Below are positions 52,501 to 62,891 of a DNA stretch of 64,000 nt, in pieces. The notes under the pieces were generated by a model. It saw only the letters and a list, made by a program, of their open reading frames with translations. It searched no databases and was not told where the DNA came from. Origin of the DNA: Membranipora membranacea (taxonomy: Eukaryota; Bryozoa; Gymnolaemata; Cheilostomatida; Membraniporidae); contig OU612065.1 of the NCBI GenBank assembly GCA_914767715.1, forward strand, positions 16,556,001 through 16,620,000, in the 5' to 3' direction. Both the position numbers and the translations under genes were made by a program. Positions within the stretch are counted from its first letter, which is position 1. The number at the start of each line of letters is the position of its first letter.

Positions 52501-53989
52501 TCGCTCTTCCCAGCCAATCAGAGCCCATACATTGGCTGGATGTACCAGGAACATTTACAATGATTTGTTTCTCACTTTGTGTACAGTTTGATAGCTCTTG
52601 ATATATGGCCATCATTTTATCACTCCCCCCCATGCAAAAATTTCAGAGACACAGATGTAGTTCTGTTGTCAGTTGCTTTGCAATGCAAATATCCTCATAT
52701 TTGGTATTTCTTCTAGCCAGATTTGATCTTGAAAAGTCGCTATTTTGCCTATATACTATATTCATTGGACCCCCAATAACCCCATTGATTTGTGAGTTTC
52801 AGGGCTGCCAACTGTGCTTTGGTGAAAAAAGTAGTTATTGTTGAGGATATAGATGGTTTGGTATAAGGAGCTGGGGGGAGAAGTACGAAGCCATAGCCGT
52901 TAAATTTAGAGTTTCGATGAGACTCTCAAATTAAGGGCTTCAGGGTATACCTATTTATATACCAATTACCAATGAACAAAAACTTATAAATTAAAAAACT
53001 GATTGCAATCATAGCTTGAGAGCTAGAATATGAATACCATATATATTTTGAATGGGGATGGGAATACAAAAATAGTCATGAGCTTAGACTTTAAATGAGT
53101 AGATCACCGTGCATTATAGAAAATTTAAAAGAGAAGAGCAGATCAGAGTTGGCATCACTGGTGAGTTTATATATATATATCATTCTTGTAAGAAAGACCA
53201 TTTTTTCTCATGTCAATTATTGCTGCATAATCGATCAATGGGCTGCAACTTCATCATTTGATTCAGGTATTTATTTGTACAACACATCAAAACATTTCAG
53301 TAACAGGTCATCATAAAAACAATTCGAGTAAAAGTATTTTGGCGAACAATAGGATGCCGAAATTTTGGTGAATACCGATTCACCCCAGCTGTGACAAATA
53401 TACAACAATTTCAATCTAAAAAATCCATTTTGCAAAATGTTAATTTGTGACGAAATTTCTCAAATAAAAAATACTTTGATGAACACTTATTATGTGTGTC
53501 TAAGTGGCTAACAGATAATCATATTCATCTCTTGCAACCATCATGATTATTGTGCCAAAACTGAAAAGTTTGTTGTCAAGTTTTTCACTGAAATTGACTC
53601 CTTGTGGCACCAGCAAATGTCGCAAACATCAAAACGTCGCAATCTGGGTATCTCCAAACATCGCTTCTCCTAGATCATAGCGATCTGTGTTATGTTACGT
53701 TTATTAATGCCACAACCCTGCAAACTTCGTGAGCCATTGATCAGCTCAAATGTTCCAACTCACACAGCAGCAAATGTTGCAAACCAACAGAAATACCGAG
53801 TTGTCTTCTCATTTAATGTGAACTGCGATTTGGAATTGATGTCCTTAGTAGAAAACAACATGGGGAGTTGAACATGAATCAATGATCAACTTCTCCTTAT
53901 TTTTGAGAAAATTAATATTTGGAGGTTTGGTCGCATAGATATCTCTCCTCGGAAAACGAAGAAAATAAATATAAAATTGACCGTAAATG
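49561..53989. other. intergenic B-C, part 5
   Basis: Apart from the GC-rich segment at 52085-52245, no gene or element is recognised. Confidence 0.4.
52085..52245. repeat. GC-rich repeat-like segment
   Basis: A block of about 160 bp is clearly richer in G and C than its surroundings, with gttgagatgttgccctggga at one end and a C-rich stretch at the other. It looks like a decayed SINE or other inserted repeat. No second copy was found in the window. Confidence 0.3.
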
Positions 53990-54800
53990 ATGTGACAGAA
54001 CAAACAATGACGGTAGAACGTCAATGCAGCTCTTCTGCTTATACAAAATCAACACTGTCTTACAGTGTTATCGACATGATCGTTCCAAGACAATGTATCG
54101 TTAATGCAAATCCTTAAGGTTTTGATTCAAGAATAGTACCAGCTATGAAAATTGCGAATTTTGTGTTGGTTGAGACATTACACAACAAATAATGTCATTT
54201 TGAAGTCTTGATAACCATTTTGTTGGACTGACACCAACTATTAATTTTTTTAAGATCACTGTAACATGACCTTTCCAAATGGTAAATATAGTGACGTCAT
54301 GCAATAAGAGTTGTATCATCAGCATATGCATTGATGTTTGAAAACAATGGCAAACTCAGAAGGTCACTGATAAAAATAAAAAACAATGTGCGCGCACATT
54401 GTTTTCTATGATTGATCGTTAAGGAATACCGATCGAGGACAAGGAGTGTTGGTTGGGATTAAAAAATTTGCATCCTGTTTTCTAGATACGAGGAAAACAG
54501 TTTGTGAAGACTACATGAAAAACCAATTTACTAAGCTTATCAAGGAGGATATCATGATCAAGGACAAGAAAGAAGACTAATACAGAGGTTCCTTGTGCAT
54601 GGTATCAGTACAGGAAGATCCAGAAAATCCAGACCGAAGTTCGTTCGAAGGTTTACTACATACAAAAGTTTGTCATCATTTGACACATCTTTTACACTGC
54701 TTAGGGTCGTCATCAAAATGTCTGCCTCGGGATCTAGTACTGCTGTCTCATACATGTCTCTGAACAACATTCTGCATAGATTAGGCAGATATTAGCGTGC
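53990..54800 (-). pseudogene. decayed LINE reverse transcriptase with YADD motif
   Basis: Across frameshifts the minus strand reads DHDILLDKLSKLV (about 54520-54560), then FSSYLENR (about 54480-54510), then IFISDLLSLPLF, and NINAYADDTTLIA (about 54305-54345). SDLKKINSWCQSNKMVI and LSWNDHVDN follow further down. This is the classical order of reverse transcriptase motifs, including catalytic YADD, in a Jockey/CR1-like LINE. Several stops and shifts make it dead. A perfect 26-bp palindrome (54380-54405) sits between the ENR and FISDL motifs, where the QGSVLGP motif should be. Confidence 0.68.
54380..54405. repeat. perfect 26-bp palindrome inside LINE remnant
   Basis: A loop-free palindrome centred on tgcgcgca between 54392 and 54393. 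It replaces the expected coding sequence of the reverse transcriptase. Confidence 0.9.
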
Positions 54801-56121
54801 ATATCCCGCTTGTATACAGTAAGTAATTTTTTGTATAAGGCTATGATCCTTTAGGTGTTTTGACACAGTGTAACTGAGGGCTATGACAGAAATACCAGAC
54901 ACATTTCCAGTCATTAAATCGCCTTAGCCATTCTATTTCCTAGATGACTTATTCTTGATCCATTGAATGAAGAAATCGCCACCATTTCCATGAATTAATT
55001 CAACGTCTTTTTGGCCTAAGCCTGAGCTACTTTGGAGTTCCAGAGAATTATATCTTAGTTAATTGATATATACCATCATTTTGTGCATGTGCAGTTCTGT
55101 GGGGAATGAGCAGATCTCTGCAAAATTGAGTCTCGGAATTCCGAAGCCCTTTGATTGGCCACCTGCTCTAGTGGCAACTGTTCCCGATGCATGTGGAATA
55201 GGCAACAAGAGTTGTCATCTGTTGTCAATAATAGCTAATGTTTATTATCCGTTTCCTAGAGGGGCTGAACAATATTTTTACCAAAATCCCAACAAAACAC
55301 GCTCAAATTAAAGTCGCGTATGATGCATACTTAGCCCAACGACATCTACTTTGCAGTAATGGTAGCCTCATTTATCAGTAATCTACATGCCCAGTCAGAT
55401 TCAAAGAGTCAGTATGATATACAATAGACATTGCGGCATTTATTATTGTCAAAGCAATAATACTATCATTGATTTGCAGTAACCAGTCAAGGTCTTTTTG
55501 TCGATAACTTAATCAATTTTGATCGGAATTTGAATTTGAAAATTGCTTATTGTTATCAATTTGACGCTGTTTTTTTGTTAAAACCTTAAAATAAGTATCG
55601 CTGTCAGGTGTTACTACTGATTGTAAAATCCATGTACTCATCATTTGTGAGTTATCTGCCCACACAAAGAAGGTGGGTAACTCTGTACAGAATGCAAATA
55701 GTAGTATGCAAGTCATTCCAGAGCTTTATGTTGATTAGGCTCTCAAACTGTGACGAAATAGCGCTGGTAATCATCTTCAAATAGATTAGCTAGCTTTTGT
55801 GATGCTGACTTGTATGGTAAAGTCTAAACTTACTGATCAGCAGCTATGGATATTATATCAAACAGTAAAATAAGACTAAGTTGTAGGTACAATCACCTTG
55901 ATATAAATATGACAACAATAAATTACAAGCCTTTGTTTTTTGAGAACGAAAATCGATTCTGCGCAGAACACTTATCCCCTATGTTACCTTCTGTATTTAC
56001 CGCACCCAGCCTTTTTATGTGTCATATTAGAGAACTATAGGTCCTAAATTTGGCATTTGCATTTTGCATTTGTATGAATAGAAAGTCAATCATCAACTCT
56101 ATTCAACTCATCCTGATATCC

Positions 56122-56156
56122 ATCACAGAGTAAGGATATATTCTTTACTCTGTGAT
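56122..56156. repeat. hairpin, 12-bp arms
   Basis: atcacagagtaa (56122-56133) and its exact reverse complement (56145-56156) flank an 11-nt loop. Confidence 0.85.
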
Positions 56157-56355
56157 TTCTGAGGCTGGGCTCAGAAGCTAATGCAGTGAATTGATAGCCA
56201 AAATATTATTTTAAATAATTAAGGTTGTAAATGAACTGTTCCTTGTTTAATACAAACTGAGCGAGGTCTCATTTACTCAAATATTTTAATCATCATTAAT
56301 CGGTGATTATCTCTTTTTCTAAGAGAGATACATCTATCTGTATTTTTTCCTCTTA

Positions 56356-56386
56356 AAATTCAGCTATGTCCGCTATAGCTGAATTT
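56356..56386. repeat. hairpin, 12-bp arms
   Basis: aaattcagctat (56356-56367) and its exact reverse complement (56375-56386) flank a 7-nt loop. Confidence 0.85.
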
Positions 56387-56861
56387 CATTTGTATTTGCC
56401 AATTGTTCTCACCATGACTATACAGGCAGCTGCTAAGCCACCAACAGTAGATTATCTCTGGTTTGGATAATCTGATCAAAAGCTCCCTTGATTGTATTAT
56501 GAGATAGATCGTATCAAACAAATTCCCGTTCCTGCCAAGGTTTTTTTTATCCTAGCTAATTTAGAAATGGTGTCCATTTTCCGATCTCCGCTTATTTTTT
56601 TTAATTAATCAACACTTTATGGGGCTTCAAGCAATATTAAGAAAGTTATTGTATTGTATCTGTATTTTAAAAAATAAACAGAATTATAAATGAATAACTG
56701 GATTGCCGAGATATTCACAGGTAAAGACTAATTTTGGAAAAGTGCACAAGATCACTGTGACAGGTTAGCGACCTCGTTATTAGCCCAGGACCAGTTTTTG
56801 ACCCTCAAAAATGCCTGATTATTCACAGTGGCTAAGAAAATGGATTTCCATGAAAAACACC

Positions 56862-57310
56862 TAAGTTTGTAGATCCCTATCAACCCTCAAGATATGTGCG
56901 TGTATCTTTGCTCATGTGACGGATAGCACTTTATGGTTTATGGCTATGGTTACCAGACAGAATTGATGTTTACAGAGCGCAGTTATCATTTTTTATGGTT
57001 TAAATTCACCACATCCTCACCTAACTCCTCAGTTTGTAACTCCCCATCAATGAGTTTGTTGTCCCCATCATCCCTTGCAATATGTGAGTGTAAGTTGAAT
57101 CATGTGATGGATAGCACTTCATGGTTTCCAGTGATTCATAAAGATGATTGTAGATTGACAATAAAAGTATATTACCAGATGGAAGATGTTTAAAGAGCGC
57201 AGTTCTCTTTATTATGGTTTAAATGCACTACATTCTCTGCTAATCCCTCGATTTGAAACTCTCCACCAACCAAATTTTCAGGTGTATATTAAATCATGTG
57301 ATTAGGTTCT
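56862..57310 (+). repeat. degenerate tandem duplication with an insertion in one unit
   Basis: Three diverged units begin near 56862, 57026 and 57246. They share gtttgtaactcccca-like, catgtgatggatagcact-like and agagcgcagtt...tatggtttaaat blocks. The second unit carries about 40 extra bp (57132-57172), which are the sequence also found at 45446-45478. Confidence 0.6.
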
Positions 57311-57769
57311 CTGAGAATATTATGTAAAGGTATCAATTTGTGAGATATTTCATGACTTGATTGAAATCTACCATGGCATAAATAAACCCTATGTGTGTGA
57401 TGGGTGAATATTTTCTCCAAGATTTTATGAGTTGTCCCCTGTTGCCGGCAGAGATAATCACTGAGGAATACCCAAAATATTGTATCTCGTGTTATTAAAT
57501 TCTAAAGTAGATTAATCCAGTGGACAAAGAACAAAACTTCGCATTATTGTCCAACAATTTTCTAGTATGTTGATGCAGGCCTAATGATCTTTCAGCATCG
57601 CTTTGAATGCCATTTTAGAGATCATAATACATAGTTGTGGATTAGCGCATTCATATAAAGGTGACAAAATATAACAAAAATAGTAAATGACCTGGGTGTG
57701 ACTGAGAACTCGCAGCTGTAACATAACATACACACAAAAAATACAGCACGGTCTGATCTCCTTTGGTTA

Positions 57770-58275
57770 CATATTATGGCATTATGGCAATGGTATTTTT
57801 GGATTTGGTATGTTGTCCCAAATGGCATTCTGCTTGCAGGATAGCCTTGTGACATAGTCTATCTCTGCAGCACAGCAGTGGTGGCGCTGCCTTCCATCAA
57901 GAAAGGCAACTCCCAGGGTTCAAGGTTATGAGATATCAAAACCAGTGTTCCATTTAGGCCCAAATATTTCCAAAATATGGGTTTTCATTGTTTTCCCAAT
58001 TTTGGTACTCAGACTAGGTGAATTAGTTCAAGCCCTATGCTGCAGAGACGAACGTATGCCTCAACAGTTCGCACATGCGCAGACTGCCCAAATGGTATTA
58101 TGTCCTATCCGGGAATCTTGACACAACTGGCGTTTTGTACAACTGGTATTTTGACATTGGTATAGTGTTCAGTGGTGTTATCACCTATGACATTATGGCC
58201 CTGGAATTATAACAATGGCATTATGCTCACTGGCATATTGTCCCAATGGCATTTTAACTCTGGCATTGTGGCCGG
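57770..58275 (+). repeat. degenerate minisatellite, about 15-bp unit
   Basis: Around 58125-58275 about ten units follow the pattern tggcattatgncnnna with variations. A related shorter run lies at 57772-57838. The two are separated by about 250 bp of unrelated sequence. Confidence 0.6.
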
Positions 58276-60465
58276 GTACCACCTCACCTCACTCACTGTA
58301 GGTGGAATCAATCGACATTGTTTGGTTATCTTGGTACCACAGTGAACAAACTAATTTAAAGGTAGTTGAGTTCCCAAACTTACAAGTCACCTCACCTGCC
58401 TGACAGCCTGCCCAGGCTACACCTCACCTACAACTGGAAAGAGTAGCTTCCAATGACAAAATATATATAGGCCAATTGGATAATCATGATGGAATAGGCA
58501 CAAACATAGACTTCATTTACATAAAAAAATATCCGTTGGAGGATTCATAATAAGCCGTGATACTCTAACAGTTGTTTAATCAATTACAATTGCGTTGCTT
58601 ATAATCACTTCCAGGTTGTTTGATAAATGGTGCAATGCAGCGCATACAGATTAAACTTTGTATGATCGCTCAGGTGCTTGGCCTGCCAATGTATAAAATT
58701 ATGCTGCTCTGTGCTCTGGCACCTCACCAGAACTAGCCGGAATATACCTATTCAACGCAACAAATCCAACACCACGTTGGCAATCGCTTGCATTTCTTTT
58801 TCTGAAAAAAGTATCGCATCACTTTCAAGTTTTATCTCTGGTGCTCATTTTTGTTCTTTCAAATAATAAATATGCTATGAAGAAACACCAATCAAGTTGT
58901 CTCCGGTCATTGCGCCACAATAATCGGTTTTCTAGAATTTTTCTGGCAGACTCTCAGCAGTTACATATTTCTATATATCTATATACATATATTTTTTTAT
59001 TTTGAGGCAGTCTTAGTTTTTGTCAAAAATAGGTCTCAGTACCGATCTCATATCGAGGTTAGCATATGGTTATTTCAGTAGTTATCTGTCTGTCTGTGAC
59101 ATAGATTAAAATAATTCAGCCGATCTAAGAATATATGATAAATGTATTTTTAGTGGCTACCAGATATTTTGATAGAATTGAGTAACTGGAAAACATGATT
59201 ATCACGCTAAAACCAGAAACAGACTTACAATATTAAATCTTGTGCTGCTCACGTTTGGACTAATTGGCCTATTGTTTGCTGATTAGCTTTAAAGCCACAG
59301 ATTCTATGCAGGACCAGGTAGCGCTATAAAATGATGATGGTCCAGTGTTAAACTGCTTCTAAGATCTATGTGCTCAGCACTTGTGAGTTATTGGCCCATA
59401 CAATGAGGGAGAATAAATCTTTACAGAGTGCAGGATCACTCTTGAAGAGGTCTAATTTGCAAATTTTTTCAGGGCCTTCAGTAAAATATTTTTCAGTGTT
59501 CTATAATAAAGAATGCTGAAGTCGCACACTAATTATTCACTGTTTCTGTTCAATCTGTTACAACGAACGAGGCAACAATCTTCAACAATATTTTTTATCT
59601 CTTCATGAAGAGGGCTGGAGTATCAACTAACACACAAAAACCTTTAACACTCTAAAAGAATTTTGAAAGATTGTGAATCAAACTCCACCTTTCACCATTT
59701 TAGTCCGACTACTTAACCAAAAGGCGAGGATTTTAAGTGTCAATAACGATACTTATTAGAGATTGGTTTACTACACCTCGCAAGATGGATCCATATGTAA
59801 ATGAATGTAAAATCGAATGTATAGTAATTTTTTTCTTTACTTTTATTTATTTATTATACCAAATACTGGCAACTAGAAGAGCCCTAAAAATGACTGCAGT
59901 GTAAGACCTGCCAGTTAGCAAAGTGACATACGCTAACCTCAAAAAAATCACTGTCCTAAGCGAACTAGCGTCAGCCTTATTGATATATTCAATGAAAAAG
60001 TCTTGAAAAATGGAATGTAGTAGGATACAACTTAAATTTGGGATTATCATATCGATACCTCATCAATTTCAGTTGTATATTACAGTAAAATACGACAATG
60101 CATCTGTAAATATTAAAAAAAAATTTATAATAATAATAAATGAACGTAATTCCCCAAGTTTGTACAATAGAAGTGTCGGAACAGTGAAAATAAAATTATT
60201 TATTGTGAAGAGATGACATTTACCAGCACAAAAAAAGAGGGACCCTCCCTGTGGGATCCTAGATAAACAGCTATGAAAGTTATGTTGTGATAAACATTCA
60301 CCAGTAAGTAAATCATCACCATCATAATGACAAAGCAAATCTTTATAATGAAGTATAACAAAAAAGATAAAATTGAGCCTATGCAAATTATTGCATTTTT
60401 GCAAATCAATATGTTGATTTTCTGTCAGTAACTGTAACTGCCAATTATTATAGAAGGGCAGGCAG
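58276..60465. other. intergenic B-C, part 7
   Basis: AT-rich sequence with no recognised gene; it includes the partner of the dispersed repeat at about 59350-59450. Confidence 0.4.
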
Positions 60466-60671
60466 TTGAGCACCATAATTAATGTCTATCCATTGCCTGT
60501 CTTTGCAAGCATCGTCGTAAGTTGGCACTAGATTTTACCAAAAAACTATATGCATGATAATTCCTGAGTATTACTACCAAATTTCGGTCAGAAGAATAAC
60601 TCTTTACTTTTATTTAAATGGAATAATGACAAAATTTAGCAAAAAAAACCTATGAATTTGCAATATGGTTG
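60466..60671 (-). other. gene C 3' UTR
   Basis: An AATAAA lies at 60609-60614 on the minus strand, 58 bp below the stop. A block shared with gene B (ttgagcaccata, 60466-60477) lies 206 bp below the stop. The transcript may therefore use the proximal signal or a later one. Confidence 0.4.
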
Positions 60672-62891
60672 TTACAATTTCGAGGATGAACCAGCTTGAC
60701 CAGTTTCAGCAGCTGCAATTGTGTCATTTTCCTGACGTATGCACTTTTGACAGCATGCACATGACATCATCATTCTAGTAATTACTCTATCAGCAGGTTT
60801 GAATGAATGGCAGCAAAGTGGCAAAAAATTCCATGTTCTGAGCTTAGCTGGGAGCCACTGTGGCTTCTTTGACTGAAGTACATTTATGATTGCAATGATG
60901 ATGAGTAACAAAGCTAAAGGTGCACCGAAGGCTAGTAAGTACTCCCACCCAGGTAAACTTAGCGCAAACACAAACGCTGGCAGAACGAAAAATGCTAGGA
61001 TGAGATATAGAATGGCGAACCATCGGTATTTGGCAGTTGTATCACCAAGCTTTTTAGCCATTAAAATTGGTGCTTTCCTCATGAATGGAATTGGGTACCA
61101 TAGAAGGATACCAGAAATATTGAAGAATAGATGGCACATAGATATTTGCAATGAGTTCTCAAGATCTTCACCATCCTGAGCTAGTGCAGCCAGTACAGAG
61201 GTGAAGGTCGTCCCGATGTTTGATCCCAAAGTAAGAGGATACATCCTTTCTATAGTAATCACTCCGAGACCACATAGTGGGGTCAGTGCAGATGTGAATA
61301 TACTGGAAGACTGTACAAGAATTGTAAGGAGTGCGCCGATCACTATAGCAATGTAACCTGTCCCGTATTTTCCACATGCACCTACATTTACAACAAAATA
61401 TCAAGTTCAGAGAATTCGAATGTACAACTTTATGCTTTGAGGGTTAAACTCTTGACAGTGAGTTTGCATTATGTACATGATGCAGGGCATGAGAACCAGT
61501 AAAAAAATTGTGTTAGCCTACCATAATACTCATTGAATTGCAGTGGATAGAAACCCAAATCAAGCATTAAAATATTTACCTGGGAAGTCTGCGTTGACAA
61601 ATTTCTTGAGAACGACTGCGATATGACCTTTGAACAAACTGTTGAGAATCTTGACGATGAGGATCAGGCATGTGCAGAGTATAGTGAGAGCAATAAATAG
61701 TAGGATGAGTCCAATCACCCAATCCTTCCAACCACCAGGTCCGGTAACATTCATAAACATAAACTCACCTACAATAAGAAAAGTTATAATTGATTGTAGG
61801 GACAAAAAGATATAGGAATACGTTAGTATGTAGAAAAAATAGATGTTTTTAATAATGTATTGCCATCAAAGTCTTGAGATTATTTGTCGCATTATTTCCT
61901 TCAATCAATAGGTTCAATAACAGATCTTGTGATCACAAGAAGCAGAACATGGCCCAGATTTTAAGGAATAAACTAACGGAATAACTTACATGGATAGTAA
62001 ACTGTATCATTCCCTGATCCAGATTTGCAAACGGTTGTGATTAACGATGTGTCTGGGTCAGTTTCGTTTTTTGCAATCTTTGCAATAATGCCGGTGTCCA
62101 CCTGAGGAGAGAGAAGCAATTTAAAAAATAATTTAAGGTTGTCTAGCAGGACACAAGATACTTTAATTATCTAGTTGCACTACAGAGCAACAGATCAATA
62201 ATATCAAATATTATTTTATTTTTGTTTGTCACCGAAAATGTTTTGAGTCAATTCGAACTAAGTACTCAGGTCTTACCAAAATTTATACAAATACAAAGGA
62301 AGTTTGTTTCGACAGCACATGCACATGTTCTTCTATCGGGTCAAAAACAGCCTAAACAGTATAATTGCTTTCAAGTATATGGCTAATTGAATATACTGTT
62401 TGACTTACTTTGATGACATATTTGGTGAAAGGCTCTGTGATGGCTTTAAGAAGCTTGATGTTCCCATTTTCATACTTGGTTAGGTGAAAAGACTCCACAA
62501 CCAACAGGGAGAGTTTTGTCAGATATCCTGTGGAAATTGATATTTGGCATATTTGACAACGTACAATTTTCATAAATGTTTTATAGCATGTCCTACTATC
62601 AATTCTTTCTGAGGAAACACCTATCTTCAATGTTTGAGCGTGATGTTTGAGAAAACAAAGCAGAAATGAAATTTTAAAATGGTCATACACGGTATCTACC
62701 TATAGCTAGCTCCAAAGGTAGTAGAATCAGCACACTCAGCCAGTTAAACATGTCGTGAATTGTAGCTCCACCGAATGCCCGACGGTACTGGTTTTTGTCA
62801 CCCGACTGTCCAATTGATACAATTGTGTTAGTCACTGATGTGCCTATATTTGCTCCCATAATGATTGGTGTGGCAATCTGTACATCGAGCA
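60672..62891 (-). CDS. SLC34-type Na+/phosphate cotransporter, gene C (5' half beyond window)
   Basis: Third NaPi-II paralogue. Coding exons seen, in order: 62700-62891, 62409-62527, 61990-62101, 61580-61768, 60672-61381. They total 1322 bp and each has exactly the length of its gene B counterpart. The visible part starts in the membrane segment after the first QSSS motif ([19 protein letters not shown], first codon split) and runs to the stop at 60672-60674. It contains [11 protein letters not shown] with the conserved Asp, an extracellular loop with NET and NDT sequons and a Cys pair, the second [19 protein letters not shown], and the C-terminal CACCQKC cluster. The exon with the first QSSS, and all earlier ones, are not between 62892 and 64000, so that intron exceeds 1.1 kb. 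The exon at 62700-62891 is almost identical at DNA level to that of gene A over 137 bp. Confidence 0.92.

Larger units (their letters stand above)
54801..56861. other. intergenic B-C, part 6
   Basis: No gene recognised. A segment at about 55610-55720 is similar to about 59350-59450 (shared ttgtgagttat...gccca and tacagagtgc-like blocks), indicating a dispersed repeat. Two hairpins lie at 56122-56156 and 56356-56386. Confidence 0.4.

Noticed and set aside
52505-52520. Plus-strand agccaatcagag as a promoter
   Set aside because: No TATA box or coding exon follows on the plus strand.
54558-54770. 70-codon minus-strand frame as an independent gene
   Set aside because: It overlaps the decayed LINE and is a shadow of its frameshifted coding sequence.
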